Part shown: piece by piece, positions 38,223 through 47,302 of the stretch
How positions within the stretch are numbered: the first letter of the stretch is position 1
How the letters are laid out: every line of letters begins with the position of its first letter
Source: Betaproteobacteria bacterium
Lineage (GTDB): Bacteria > Pseudomonadota > Gammaproteobacteria > Burkholderiales > Casimicrobiaceae
Direction of reading: 5' to 3'
Assembly (NCBI GenBank): GCA_027492485.1
Contig: JAPUER010000053.1
Span: 106,159 to 170,158 of the forward strand
DNA length: 64,000 nt
Notes under the pieces: generated by a model
Told to the model about the DNA's origin: nothing
The model's input: only the letters and a program-made list of their open reading frames with translations
Databases searched by the model: none
Translations under genes and position numbers: made by a program

Positions 38223-38648
38223 ATGCCCGAACCCATTGCCGCCGCGCCCGGTGCGCCCACCGCCTCCCGCCGCGAAACCTTCACCATCACCGAGCTCGCC
38301 GACGAGTTTGCGCTGACCACACGCGCGATCCGCTTTTACGAAGATCAGGGCCTGCTTTCGCCCGAGCGGCGCGGCACCCGGCGCATTTACACGCTGCGCG
38401 AACGTGTCCGGCTGAAGCTGATCCTGCGCGGCAAACGGCTTGGCATGAGCCTCGCCGACATTGCGGAAATCCTCGATCTGTACGACGTTGGCGACAGCGA
38501 GCGCCCGCAGTTGCTCAAGTTCCTCGAAGTGCTGGCAGCCCGCCGCACGCTGCTCGAACAGCAGCGCGAGGACATCGACGTGGTGCTGGAAGAAATCGGC
38601 GCCATCGAGCGCGACTGCCGCAAGCGGCTCAAGAATTCGACCCGATAG
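38223..38648 (+). CDS. liuR: LiuR, MerR-family regulator of leucine/isovalerate degradation
   Basis: A 141-residue MerR-type regulator. The HTH (TITELADEFALTTRAIRFYE, then DQGLLSPERRG) is followed by a second helix pair (LKLILRGKRLGMSLADI) and a dimerising coiled coil. The short effector part lacks metal-binding cysteines. Its position at the head of a complete liu gene set and the two perfect palindromes around it identify it as LiuR. About 15 extra residues precede the HTH. Confidence 0.92.
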   Translation: MPEPIAAAPGAPTASRRETFTITELADEFALTTRAIRFYEDQGLLSPERRGTRRIYTLRERVRLKLILRGKRLGMSLADIAEILDLYDVGDSERPQLLKFLEVLAARRTLLEQQREDIDVVLEEIGAIERDCRKRLKNSTR

Positions 38649-38649
38649 T

Positions 38650-38666
38650 TACCGTCGATAACGGTA
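38650..38666. repeat. Palindrome after liuR
   Basis: TACCGT-CGATA-ACGGTA, perfect 6-bp arms starting 1 nt after the liuR stop. It could be a regulator site or a weak hairpin; there is no T-run. Confidence 0.5.
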
Positions 38667-38700
38667 TGTAGCGGTGCACGGGTAAATTCAATTGCTTACG

Positions 38701-38731
38701 TTGACGTAAACGTCAACTTGCGCGCTACAAT
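38701..38731 (+). promoter_or_regulatory. LiuR-controlled promoter of the liu operon
   Basis: A perfect palindrome TTGACGTAAACGTCAA (38701-38716) contains the -35-like TTGACG. The -10 TACAAT (38726-38731) follows after a 19-nt spacer. A 19-nt spacer with an operator between the boxes is the classic layout of MerR-family promoters, which are twisted into activity by the regulator. Confidence 0.8.
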
Positions 38732-38739
38732 CCGGTGCC

Positions 38740-39165
38740 ATGATCTCGCCGCAAAAGACCGCCGACATCCTGAACATCTTCAACGCGCAGGGCGCGATGA
38801 AGCTGCTGGGCGCGCGGCTGACCGAGATCGACGAAGGCGTTGCCGAGTTCGAGCTGGATTTCCGGCCCGAGCTGTCGCAGCAGAACGGCTTCTTCCATGC
38901 CGGTATCGTGTCGACGCTGGTCGATACCGCCGGCGGTTGCGCCGGCAACACCCTGATGGCCGCCGGCAGTGGCGTGCTGACCGTCGAGTTCAAGTTGAAC
39001 CTGATGGCGCCGGGCGACGGCGAACGGCTGCGCGCCCGCGGCGAGGTGATCAAGGCGGGCCGCACGCTGACGATCACCCAGGGCAAGGTTTGGGTCATGA
39101 AAGGCGGCAAGGAGACGCTCTGCGCGCTGATGCAGCAGACGCTGATTGCGATGCCACAGAAGTAG
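38740..39165 (+). CDS. PaaI-family hotdog thioesterase
   Basis: A 141-residue hotdog-fold protein with QNGFFHAGIVSTLVDTAGG, the active-site helix of the PaaI/YiiD group. It probably hydrolyses short acyl-CoA esters to free CoA when intermediates build up. First gene after the LiuR promoter. A REP-like pair follows its stop. Confidence 0.88.
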   Translation: MISPQKTADILNIFNAQGAMKLLGARLTEIDEGVAEFELDFRPELSQQNGFFHAGIVSTLVDTAGGCAGNTLMAAGSGVLTVEFKLNLMAPGDGERLRARGEVIKAGRTLTITQGKVWVMKGGKETLCALMQQTLIAMPQK

Positions 39166-39170
39166 CACCT

Positions 39171-39236
39171 TGTAGGAGCGGCTTGCCGCGACCTGCTCGT
39201 CCGCCATGATGCCGGTCGCGGCGAGCCGCTCCTACA
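39171..39236. repeat. REP-like inverted pair 1
   Basis: TGTAGGAGCGGCTTGCCGCG followed by ACC (39171-39193) is mirrored at 39214-39236 with one mismatch; a 20-nt loop separates the arms. It lies between the thioesterase and liuA, and the liuA ribosome-binding site (AGGAGG) begins at its right edge. Confidence 0.92.
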
Positions 39237-39246
39237 GGAGGCCACC

Positions 39247-40410
39247 ATGCAATTTCCGCAACTCAAATTCAACCTTGGCGAAGACATCGACATGCTGCGC
39301 GACAGCGTGCATGCATTCGCGCAGGCCGAGATCGCGCCGCGTGCAGGCGAAATCGATCGCAACAACCAGTTCCCGATGGATCTGTGGAAGAAGATGGGCG
39401 ATCTCGGCATTCTCGGCATTACGGTGCCCGAGGAGTACGGCGGCGCCGGTCTCGGCTATCTGGCGCACGTGGTGGCGATGGAGGAGATCAGCCGCGCCAG
39501 CGGATCGGTCGGCCTCTCCTACGGTGCGCACTCCAATCTGTGCATCAATCAGTTGAAGCTCAATGGCAGCGACGCGCAGAAGAAAAAGTACCTGCCGAAA
39601 CTGATTTCGGGCGAACATGTGGGTGCGCTCGCGATGAGCGAGCCGGGATCGGGCTCGGACGTGGTGAGCATGAAGCTGCGCGCCGATCACAAGGGCGACC
39701 ACTATGTGCTGAACGGCAACAAGATGTGGATCACCAACGGCCCGGATGCCGACACGCTGGTCGTCTACGCCAAGACCGATCCGGGCCTCGGTCCGCGCGG
39801 CATCACCGCTTTCATCATCGAGAAAAGTTTCCAGGGCTTCTCGACGGCGCAGAAACTCGACAAGCTCGGCATGCGCGGCAGCAACACTTGCGAATTGGTG
39901 TTCCAGGATTGCATCGTGCCCGCCGAAAACGTGCTCAAGGAGGTCGGCCGCGGCGTCAACGTGCTCATGAGCGGCCTCGATTACGAGCGCGCGGTGCTCG
40001 CCGGCGGCTCGGTCGGCCTGATGGCGGCGGCGCTCGACGTGGTCATTCCCTACGTGCACGAGCGCAAGCAGTTCAACCAGTCGATCGGCGAGTTCCAGCT
40101 GATGCAGGGCAAGCTGGCCGACATGTATTCGACCTATTCGATGTGCCGTGCCTACCTGTATGCAGTCGCGCAGGCCTGCGACCGCAACGAGGTCACGCGC
40201 AAGGATGCGGCGGGCGTCATCCTGCAATGCGCCGAAAAAGCCACCTGGATGGCCGGCGAAGCCATTCAGGCGCTGGGCGGCAACGGCTACATCAACGAAT
40301 ACCCCACCGGTCGCATCTGGCGCGATGCCAAGCTCTACGAAATCGGCGCCGGCACCAGCGAAATCCGTCGCATGCTGATTGGGCGCGAGCTCTATAACGA
40401 GACAAAATAG
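39247..40410 (+). CDS. liuA: Isovaleryl-CoA dehydrogenase
   Basis: A 387-residue FAD-dependent acyl-CoA dehydrogenase: isovaleryl-CoA to 3-methylcrotonyl-CoA. The catalytic base is placed as in isovaleryl-CoA dehydrogenases, in the internal [12 protein letters not shown] (Glu about 248), rather than in the usual C-terminal position, where GAGTSEIRR stands. [12 protein letters not shown] binds FAD. The next steps are encoded by liuB, liuD, liuC and liuE downstream. Confidence 0.95.
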   Translation: MQFPQLKFNLGEDIDMLRDSVHAFAQAEIAPRAGEIDRNNQFPMDLWKKMGDLGILGITVPEEYGGAGLGYLAHVVAMEEISRASGSVGLSYGAHSNLCINQLKLNGSDAQKKKYLPKLISGEHVGALAMSEPGSGSDVVSMKLRADHKGDHYVLNGNKMWITNGPDADTLVVYAKTDPGLGPRGITAFIIEKSFQGFSTAQKLDKLGMRGSNTCELVFQDCIVPAENVLKEVGRGVNVLMSGLDYERAVLAGGSVGLMAAALDVVIPYVHERKQFNQSIGEFQLMQGKLADMYSTYSMCRAYLYAVAQACDRNEVTRKDAAGVILQCAEKATWMAGEAIQALGGNGYINEYPTGRIWRDAKLYEIGAGTSEIRRMLIGRELYNETK

Positions 40411-40450
40411 CGTTTCCAACCGTTTCGACGACCGCCAAGTCGCCCGCGCC

Positions 40451-41155
40451 GTGCCCGCACCGCATTCCCTTGCCCAGCTCTTTGCCAACAACCGTGCCTG
40501 GGTAGACGGCGTCCTGCGCGACGATCCCATGTTTTTCGAGCGCCTGAAGCATCAGCAGGCACCGGAATACCTGTGGATCGGCTGTTCCGATTCGCGGGTA
40601 CCGGCCAACCAGATCATCGGCCTGCCGCCGGGCGACGTGTTCGTGCATCGCAATGTCGCCAACGTGGTGGCGCACAGCGATCTGAATTGCCTCTCGGTGC
40701 TGCATTTCGCCATCGAAATCCTGAAGGTCAAGCACGTGCTGCTGGTCGGGCACTATGGCTGCGGCGGCATCGCGGCGGCCTTCGACGGACTGCGTCTGGG
40801 CGTGTCGGACAACTGGCTGCAACATGTGCGCGACACCATCGAGGCGCATCGCGCCAGCCTGCACGCCATTGCCGACCGCGATGCCAAACTGCGCCGGCTC
40901 TGCGAGCTGCACGTCGCCGAACAGGTGGTGCATGTGGCACGTACCACCGTGGTGCAGGATGCCTGGCTGCGCGGGCAGACGCTGACCATCCATGGCTGCG
41001 TCTACGGCATCGAAGACGGCCTGTTGCGCACGCTGGACATCGATTTGTCGGGCCCGGCGGACGTCGACGTGGTGTCGGCGCGGGCGCTGGACGCCATCGA
41101 GTCCCGTGCCGGCGAAGCAATCGCACCCGGCGCGCCGACGCGGGGTGCGGCATGA
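40451..41155 (+). CDS. Beta-carbonic anhydrase
   Basis: A 234-residue beta-class enzyme that hydrates CO2. Zinc ligands are in GCSDSRVPA and GHYGCGGIAAA, with FVHRNVANVV between. The start is taken as GTG 40451 (VPAPHSLAQLF); a longer TTG start overlaps liuA. In this cluster it could supply bicarbonate to the biotin-dependent methylcrotonyl-CoA carboxylase (LiuB/LiuD), a plausible but unproven link. Confidence 0.93.
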   Translation: MPAPHSLAQLFANNRAWVDGVLRDDPMFFERLKHQQAPEYLWIGCSDSRVPANQIIGLPPGDVFVHRNVANVVAHSDLNCLSVLHFAIEILKVKHVLLVGHYGCGGIAAAFDGLRLGVSDNWLQHVRDTIEAHRASLHAIADRDAKLRRLCELHVAEQVVHVARTTVVQDAWLRGQTLTIHGCVYGIEDGLLRTLDIDLSGPADVDVVSARALDAIESRAGEAIAPGAPTRGAA

Positions 41156-41475
41156 CGCGCAACCACTGGATGCTGTTCGGCTTTTTTCTCGCCATCGCCG
41201 GCATGGCCGTCTACGCCGTGGCGCCGCTCGCCGGGCGCTTGCTGGTGTGGCTGGGCGCGGTGCTGGCCTGGCTGGGCATCGCTATCGCCATCGAGCGCAA
41301 GCCGTGGCCCGCAGCGGGCCGGCAGTTGTTGCAAGCCATTGTCGGCGCGGCAGCGGTGGCCATTGCGATGAGCGCGACGCGGTTTTCGCTGGCCGGCGTG
41401 GGCATCGCCACGTTGCTCGGCGCCGTGATCGGCGCCTTGGCGCCGCGCTGGACGCGATTCTTCATCAAATCATGA
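41152..41475 (+). CDS. Small membrane protein of unknown function
   Basis: A 107-residue protein with three hydrophobic stretches (WMLFGFFLAIAGMAVYAVAP, LLVWLGAVLAWLGIAIAI and LLQAIVGAAAVAIAM) and a basic C-terminus. Its ATG overlaps the carbonic anhydrase stop (ATGA), so the two are coupled. I do not recognise a family. Confidence 0.7.
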   Translation: MTRNHWMLFGFFLAIAGMAVYAVAPLAGRLLVWLGAVLAWLGIAIAIERKPWPAAGRQLLQAIVGAAAVAIAMSATRFSLAGVGIATLLGAVIGALAPRWTRFFIKS

Positions 41476-41484
41476 TCTATCTCT

Positions 41485-41551
41485 TGTAGGAGCGGCTTGC
41501 CGCGACCGCATTTGCATTGGCAGCCGGTGGTCGCGGCAAGCCGCTCCTACA
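41485..41551. repeat. REP-like inverted pair 2
   Basis: Two perfect 23-nt arms (41485-41507 and 41529-41551), TGTAGGAGCGGCTTGCCGCG + ACC and its exact mirror, with a 21-nt loop. It lies 24 nt upstream of the thiolase start. Confidence 0.95.
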
Positions 41552-41575
41552 GTGAAACCAACAGGAGTAAGCACC

Positions 41576-42757
41576 ATGTCCGATCCCATCGTCATTGTTA
41601 GCGCCGCCCGCACGCCGATGGGCGGCATGCTGGGCGATTTCGCCGCGCTGTCGGCCAGCGATCTCGGCGCTGTCGCGGTGAAGGCGGCCGTCGAGCGTGC
41701 CGGATTGAAGCCCGAGCAGGTGGAGGAGGTGATTCTCGGCAACTGCCTGATGGCCGGGCAGGGACAGGCGCCGGCGCGGCAGGCCACGCTGAAGGCGGGG
41801 TTGCCGAAAGAAGTGGGCGCGGTGACGCTGACCAAGATGTGCGGCTCGGGCATGAAAGCGGTGATGCTGGCGCATGACGCCATCGTCGCCGGCTCGCGCG
41901 AGGTGGTGCTCGCCGGCGGCATGGAATCGATGACCAACGCGCCCTACCTGCTCGCCAAGGGCCGCCAGGGCTATCGCTACGGCCACGCCACGGTGTACGA
42001 CCACATGGCGCAGGACGGGCTGGAAGACGCCTACGAGCGCGGCAAGGCGATGGGCGTGTTCGCCGAGAGCTGCGCAGCGAAGTACGGTTTCACGCGCGAG
42101 CAGCAGGATGCCTACGCCATCGAGTCGCTCAAGCGGGCGCAGGCGGCGATCAACGACGGCTCGTTCAAGTGGGAAATAGCCGCAGTCACGGTGAAGGGCA
42201 AGGCGGGCGATACCGAAATCGGCAGCGACGAGCAGCCGCCGAAGGCGAAGCTGGACAAGATCCCGACGCTGAAACCGGCGTTCATCAAGGATGGCACCAT
42301 CACCGCGGCCAACGCATCGAGCATCTCCGACGGCGCCGCCGCGCTGGTGCTGATGAAGGCGTCGAAGGCCGCGGCGCTGGGCCTGAAGCCGCTGGCGCGC
42401 ATCGTGGCGCACGCCGAGCACGCGCAGGAGCCGGCGTGGTTTGCCACCGCCCCGGCCGGCGCGATGAAGAAAGTGTTCGCCAAGGCCGGCTGGACGCCTG
42501 CCGAGGTCGATCTCTACGAAATCAACGAGGCCTTCGCCAACGTGACGATGGCGGCGATGAAGGAATTCGACCTGCCGCGCGACAAGGTGAACATTCATGG
42601 CGGCGCCTGTGCGCTGGGGCATCCGATTGGCGCCTCCGGCGCCCGCATTCTGGTGACGCTGATCGGCGCGCTGCGCAAGACCGGCGGCAAGAAGGGCGTG
42701 GCGTCGCTCTGCATTGGCGGCGGCGAAGCCACGGCCGTTGCAATCGAAATGCTCTAG
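41576..42757 (+). CDS. atoB: Acetyl-CoA C-acetyltransferase (thiolase)
   Basis: A 393-residue thiolase II. The acyl-accepting Cys lies in TKMCGSGMKA (about 89), and the catalytic His and Cys lie in GHPIGASG (about 348) and SLCIGGGEA (about 379). It converts acetoacetyl-CoA to acetyl-CoA, which fits the end products of leucine breakdown. A good AGGAG precedes ATG 41576. Confidence 0.93.
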   Translation: MSDPIVIVSAARTPMGGMLGDFAALSASDLGAVAVKAAVERAGLKPEQVEEVILGNCLMAGQGQAPARQATLKAGLPKEVGAVTLTKMCGSGMKAVMLAHDAIVAGSREVVLAGGMESMTNAPYLLAKGRQGYRYGHATVYDHMAQDGLEDAYERGKAMGVFAESCAAKYGFTREQQDAYAIESLKRAQAAINDGSFKWEIAAVTVKGKAGDTEIGSDEQPPKAKLDKIPTLKPAFIKDGTITAANASSISDGAAALVLMKASKAAALGLKPLARIVAHAEHAQEPAWFATAPAGAMKKVFAKAGWTPAEVDLYEINEAFANVTMAAMKEFDLPRDKVNIHGGACALGHPIGASGARILVTLIGALRKTGGKKGVASLCIGGGEATAVAIEML

Positions 42758-42839
42758 GGAGAAATTCGCGGCACAATGCGGTTTACACCCTCCTCGCGAG
42801 GGAAAACCTCAGTCCGCTCACTCCTCACGCCCTCCCATC

Positions 42840-43514
42840 ATGGCCAAAACAGTCCTCATCGTCGGCGCCAATCGCGGCCTCGGTCTCGAATTCGCCAAAC
42901 AGTACGCAGCCGACGGCTGCAATGTCATCGCCACCTGCCGTCGCCCGGCCGAGGCGGCCGAGTTGCGCCGCGTCGGCGTGACCATCGAAGCGCTCGACAC
43001 CAGCACCGCGTCGTCGATCGAGGCGCTGGCGAAGAAATTGGCCGACGAATCGATCGACGTCATGATCTGCAACGCCGGCGTCTACGGCCCGCGCAGCGAC
43101 GGCCTGACCGACATGCCGACGGAAGATTTCGATCTGGTGATGCGCACCAACGTGCTTGGCCCGCTGCGGCTGACGCTTGCCTTTGCGCATAACGTGGCGC
43201 GGGCGCGCGGCGCGATGGTCTTCCTGTCGTCGCGCATGGGCTCGATCGGCACCATGAGTTCGTCGTCCGGCATCGCCTACCGCGCCAGCAAGGCGGCGCT
43301 GAACGCGGTGGTGAAAGCGACCTCGCTGGAGCTTGGCAAGAAGGGCGTGCGCGTGATGGCGCTGCATCCGGGCTGGGTGCGCACCGACATGGGCGGGCCG
43401 CAGGCGTCGCTGACGCCGACCGAGAGTGTCGCCGGCATGCGTCACGTGATCGAGAACGCATCCGACAAGCACGGCGGCTTCTTCGACAACACCGGCGCGA
43501 CGATTCCCTGGTAG
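42840..43514 (+). CDS. Short-chain dehydrogenase/reductase
   Basis: A 224-residue SDR of the CsgA-like (sniffer) type: VGANRGLGLEFAKQ, CNAGVYGP, catalytic Ser in VFLSSRMGS, and YRASKAALN. The substrate is unknown. It ends the first block of liu-linked genes; element E and then an acyl-CoA dehydrogenase follow. Confidence 0.88.
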   Translation: MAKTVLIVGANRGLGLEFAKQYAADGCNVIATCRRPAEAAELRRVGVTIEALDTSTASSIEALAKKLADESIDVMICNAGVYGPRSDGLTDMPTEDFDLVMRTNVLGPLRLTLAFAHNVARARGAMVFLSSRMGSIGTMSSSSGIAYRASKAALNAVVKATSLELGKKGVRVMALHPGWVRTDMGGPQASLTPTESVAGMRHVIENASDKHGGFFDNTGATIPW

Positions 43515-43539
43515 CACCGAAATGGCAGTTCGATAGTGT

Positions 43540-43657
43540 CAGCTTTTCGCGGAAAACGTTGTTTCTATTGGGTTAGCAGCGTATTTTTATTGAAGGTCGA
43601 CTTTTGGCTTTTTCATGGCTATGCCCAGATGGAATAAGGCATACAGCAAAAAGGCGT
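43540..43657. repeat. Palindromic element, copy E (118 bp)
   Basis: The left arm starts CAGCTTTTCGCGGAAAACG, has TTGGG at 43568-43572, and reaches GTC|GAC at 43596-43601. The right arm contains TTTTGGC and ends AAAAAGGCG. The 208-nt gap between the SDR and the acyl-CoA dehydrogenase holds nothing else clear. Confidence 0.8.
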
Positions 43658-43722
43658 TACCCGTAGCGATGATGACCGAAGCGCCGAACGGCGAACGCCG
43701 CAGATGATGGATAGACCGGTAA

Positions 43723-44871
43723 ATGCAGCTTAACGAAGACCAGCGCATGGTGCGCGACAGTGTGCGCGCGTTCGTGCAGGAGCGCATCGCGCCCAAAGCA
43801 GCGTTGTGGGACAAGTCACACGAGTTCCCCGCTGCCGAACTGAAAGGCCTGGCCGACCTCGGCTGCTACGGCATCGCCGTGCCCGACGAATACGGCGGCG
43901 CGGGCCTCGACTACACGACGCTCGCGATCATCCTCGAAGAAATCGCGGCGGGTGACGGCGGAACAAGCACGGTCGTCTCCGTCAACAACTGCCCCGTCTG
44001 CTCAATCATGATGAGCTTCGCGAGCGAGGCGCAGAAGCAAGAGTGGCTGGTGCCGCTGGCGCGCGGCGAGATGCTCGGCGCGTTCTGCCTGACCGAGCCG
44101 CACGTCGGCTCCGATGCCTCGGGCCTGCGCACGACGGCGACGCAGGACGGCGATCACTACGTGCTGAACGGCGTCAAGCAGTTCATCACCTCCGGCAAGA
44201 ACGCCGACGTCGCCATCGTGATGGCGGTGACCGACAAGACGGCCGGCAAGCGCGGCATCAGCGCCTTCATCGTACCGACGAAGACGCCGGGCTACACCGT
44301 CGCGCGCATCGAGGACAAGCTCGGCCAGCATTCGAGCGATACCGCGCAGATCCTGTTCGACAACTGCCGCGTGCCGGCCAGCCTGATGATCGGCGAGCCC
44401 GGTGCCGGTTACAAGATCGCGCTCGCGGGGCTCGAAGGTGGCCGCATCGGCATCGCCTCGCAAAGCGTGGGCATGGCGCGCGCCGCGTTCGAAGCCGCGC
44501 TGCGCTACGCGAAAGAGCGCGAAGCGTTCGGCAAGCCGATCTTCGAACATCAGTCAGTACAGTTCAAGCTCGCCGATATGGCCACGCAAATAGAGGCCGC
44601 GCGCCAACTGATCCATCACGCCGCCAGCCTCAAGGACGCCGGCGTGCCCTGCCTCACACAGGCCGCGATGGCCAAGCTCTTCGCCAGCGAAATGGCCGAG
44701 CGCGTCTGCTCCGACGCGATCCAGATTCATGGCGGCTACGGCTACGTCACCGATTTCCCGGTCGAGCGCATCTACCGCGACGTGCGCGTCTGCCAGATCT
44801 ACGAAGGCACCAGCGACATCCAGAAGATTTTGATCGGGCGCGGGTTGGCGTCGGGCGCGCTCGACGCTTGA
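43723..44871 (+). CDS. Acyl-CoA dehydrogenase (short/branched-chain type)
   Basis: A 382-residue FAD enzyme. The catalytic base sits in the usual C-terminal place (CQIYEGTSDIQ), unlike liuA. FCLTEPHVGSDASG and HGGYGYVTDFPVERIYRD are typical of short-chain or 2-methyl-branched acyl-CoA dehydrogenases. In this cluster it may act on butyryl-CoA or isobutyryl/2-methylbutyryl-CoA. Confidence 0.9.
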   Translation: MQLNEDQRMVRDSVRAFVQERIAPKAALWDKSHEFPAAELKGLADLGCYGIAVPDEYGGAGLDYTTLAIILEEIAAGDGGTSTVVSVNNCPVCSIMMSFASEAQKQEWLVPLARGEMLGAFCLTEPHVGSDASGLRTTATQDGDHYVLNGVKQFITSGKNADVAIVMAVTDKTAGKRGISAFIVPTKTPGYTVARIEDKLGQHSSDTAQILFDNCRVPASLMIGEPGAGYKIALAGLEGGRIGIASQSVGMARAAFEAALRYAKEREAFGKPIFEHQSVQFKLADMATQIEAARQLIHHAASLKDAGVPCLTQAAMAKLFASEMAERVCSDAIQIHGGYGYVTDFPVERIYRDVRVCQIYEGTSDIQKILIGRGLASGALDA

Positions 44872-44897
44872 ACGCCTTGCGCAGGTTGATGCCCAGC

Positions 44898-45050
44898 TTT
44901 TGGACGAAGATTGCCGCAGATTTCACGCAGATGACCGCAGATTTTCGTGTGAAATTTTCTAGCGGACACCGCTTCTGGTCACTACCTGTTGCCAAAAAAA
45001 TCTACGCAAATCCGCGTGAAATCTGCGGTAATCTGCGTCAAAGAAAACGA
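44898..45050. repeat. Inverted repeat cassette without a gene (GxxExxY-associated type)
   Basis: The left arm (44898-44947) reads GATTGCCGCAGATTTCACGC + AGATGACCGCAGATTTT. The right arm (44994-45050), read in reverse, gives TTTGACGCAGATTACCGCAG + ATTTCACGCGGATTT. Only ~45 nt lie between. The same arms enclose the GxxExxY gene at 48127, so this looks like an empty version of that cassette. Confidence 0.85.
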
Positions 45051-45070
45051 CTACTTGCACAGCCAATCTC

Positions 45071-45679
45071 ATGACAAGCCCGATCGACTTCTACTTCGAC
45101 TTCTCGTCCCCCTACGGCTACCTCGCGGCCGAAATGATCGAGGAACTCGGTCAGCGCTGCGGGCGCGCGGTGAACTGGCATCCGATCCTGCTCGGCGTCG
45201 TGTTCAAGGCGACCGGCGGGCAGCCGTTGACGATGGCGCCGATGAAGGGGCCTTATTCGGAGAAGGACTTCCGGCGCAGCGCGGCGTTTTACGGCATCCC
45301 GTACAACGCGCCCAGCGTGTTCCCGATTGCCGGGCAGAACCCGTCGCGCGCCGTGCTCTGGATGCAGAAGAACCATCCCGCCCACGCCAGGAAGTTCACG
45401 CTCGAACTGTATCGCGCGTTCTTCCGTGGCGACCGCGACATCAGCAAGCTCGACGTCGTCGGCGACATCGCTGCCGGCCTCGGTTACAGCGCCGACGAGG
45501 TGATCGCTGCGACGCAAACCGACGAGATCAAGAACCAGCTCAAGGCCAACGTCGAAGCCGCGATTGCGCGCGGCGTGTTCGGTTCGCCGTTCTTCATCGT
45601 CGACGGCGAACCGTTCTGGGGAGCCGATCGATTGCCGATGCTGGAGCAGTGGATCAAACGCGGCGGATGGAAATACTAG
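45071..45679 (+). CDS. DsbA-family isomerase (2-hydroxychromene-2-carboxylate isomerase-like)
   Basis: A 202-residue thioredoxin-fold protein of the HCCA isomerase / kappa-GST group: FYFDFSSPYGYLAAEMIEEL with Ser in place of the CxxC of DsbA, and GVFGSPFFIVDGEPFWGADR near the end. Such proteins use glutathione for isomerisation. It sits between an acyl-CoA dehydrogenase and liuB; its part in acyl-CoA catabolism is unclear. Confidence 0.87.
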   Translation: MTSPIDFYFDFSSPYGYLAAEMIEELGQRCGRAVNWHPILLGVVFKATGGQPLTMAPMKGPYSEKDFRRSAAFYGIPYNAPSVFPIAGQNPSRAVLWMQKNHPAHARKFTLELYRAFFRGDRDISKLDVVGDIAAGLGYSADEVIAATQTDEIKNQLKANVEAAIARGVFGSPFFIVDGEPFWGADRLPMLEQWIKRGGWKY

Positions 45680-45688
45680 GGTCAGCGC

Positions 45689-47296
45689 ATGCCAGTCATC
45701 GAATCGAAACTCAATCCACGCGACGCTGCAACGCTCGCATCGACCGTCGCGATGCAAGCACTCGTCGACGACCTGCGCGCCAAGCACGCGGCGGCGGCCC
45801 TTGGCGGCGGCGAAGGGCCGCGTGCCAAACACACCTCACGCGGCAAGTTGCTGCCGCGTGATCGCGTCAAGCATTTGCTCGATCCGGGTTCGCCGTTCCT
45901 CGAGTTCTCTGCGCTTGCGGCGCATGAGATGTACAACAACGAGTCGCCGGGCGCGGGCATCATTACGGGCATCGGCCGCGTGAGCGGCCGCGAGTGCGTG
46001 ATCGTCGCCAACGATGCGACCGTCAAGGGCGGCACCTACTACCCGATGACGGTCAAGAAGCATCTGCGCGCGCAGGAGATTGCCGCGCAGAACCGCCTGC
46101 CGTGCATCTACCTCGTCGATTCCGGCGGCGCCAACCTGCCCAACCAGGACGAAGTGTTCCCCGACCGCGAGCACTTCGGCCGCATCTTCTACAACCAGGC
46201 CACCATGAGCGCGCAGGGCATCGCGCAGATCGCCGTGGTGATGGGCTCATGCACGGCCGGCGGCGCCTATGTGCCCGCGATGAGCGACGAGTCGATCATC
46301 GTCAAGAATCAGGGTACGATTTTCCTGGCCGGTCCGCCTCTGGTGAAGGCTGCGACCGGCGAAGTCGTGAGCGCCGAGGACCTCGGCGGCGGCGACGTGC
46401 ACACGCGGCTGTCGGGCGTCGCCGACCAACTCGCGCAGAACGATCCGCACGCACTGGGCATGGCGCGTCAGGTGGTTGGCCATCTCAACACGGTCAAGCC
46501 ACAACAGCTCGCGATTACCGAAAGCGTGGAGCCGCTATACGATCCGCATGAACTCTATGGCGTGATCCCCACCGACACCCGCAAGCCCTTCGATGTGCGC
46601 GAGGTCATCGCGCGCGTCGTCGACGGCAGCGAGTTCGACGAATTCAAGCCGCGCTACGGCACGACGCTCGTCACCGGCTTTGCGCGCATCTACGGCATGC
46701 CGGTCGGCATCATCGCCAACAACGGCGTGCTGTTCTCCGAGTCCGCCCTCAAGGGCGCGCACTTCATCGAGCTTTGTTGTCAGCGCAAGATTCCGCTCGT
46801 GTTCCTGCAGAACATCACGGGCTTCATGGTCGGTCGCAAGTACGAGAACGAAGGCATCGCGCGCAACGGCGCCAAGATGGTCACGGCCGTCGCCTGCGCC
46901 CAGGTGCCCAAGTTCACGGTAATCATCGGCGGCAGCTTCGGTGCCGGCAACTACGGCATGTGCGGCCGCGCCTATTCGCCGCGCTTCCTCTGGATGTGGC
47001 CCAACGCGCGCATCAGCGTGATGGGCGGCGAACAGGCCGCGAGCGTGCTCTCGACCGTGCGCCGCGACAACATCGAGGCCAAGGGCGGTAGTTGGCCGAA
47101 AGACGAGGAAGAAGCGTTCAAGGCGCCGATCCGCGACAAGTACGAGCGCGAAGGCCATCCGTACTACGCCACCGCACGCCTGTGGGACGATGGCATCATC
47201 GACCCGGCCGACACCCGCCGCGTGCTGGGTCTGGGCCTTTCCGCCAGCTTGAATGCCCCGATTGAAGACACGCGCTTTGGCGTGTTCAGGATGTAG
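45689..47296 (+). CDS. liuB: Methylcrotonoyl-CoA carboxylase, beta (carboxyltransferase) subunit
   Basis: A 535-residue biotin-dependent carboxyltransferase. [19 protein letters not shown]-like sequence ([19 protein letters not shown]) and [16 protein letters not shown] are hallmarks of 3-methylcrotonyl-CoA carboxylases. It moves CO2 from LiuD biotin to 3-methylcrotonyl-CoA, giving 3-methylglutaconyl-CoA. Starts 9 nt after the previous stop. Confidence 0.96.
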   Translation: MPVIESKLNPRDAATLASTVAMQALVDDLRAKHAAAALGGGEGPRAKHTSRGKLLPRDRVKHLLDPGSPFLEFSALAAHEMYNNESPGAGIITGIGRVSGRECVIVANDATVKGGTYYPMTVKKHLRAQEIAAQNRLPCIYLVDSGGANLPNQDEVFPDREHFGRIFYNQATMSAQGIAQIAVVMGSCTAGGAYVPAMSDESIIVKNQGTIFLAGPPLVKAATGEVVSAEDLGGGDVHTRLSGVADQLAQNDPHALGMARQVVGHLNTVKPQQLAITESVEPLYDPHELYGVIPTDTRKPFDVREVIARVVDGSEFDEFKPRYGTTLVTGFARIYGMPVGIIANNGVLFSESALKGAHFIELCCQRKIPLVFLQNITGFMVGRKYENEGIARNGAKMVTAVACAQVPKFTVIIGGSFGAGNYGMCGRAYSPRFLWMWPNARISVMGGEQAASVLSTVRRDNIEAKGGSWPKDEEEAFKAPIRDKYEREGHPYYATARLWDDGIIDPADTRRVLGLGLSASLNAPIEDTRFGVFRM

Positions 47297-47302
47297 TAGC
47301 AA

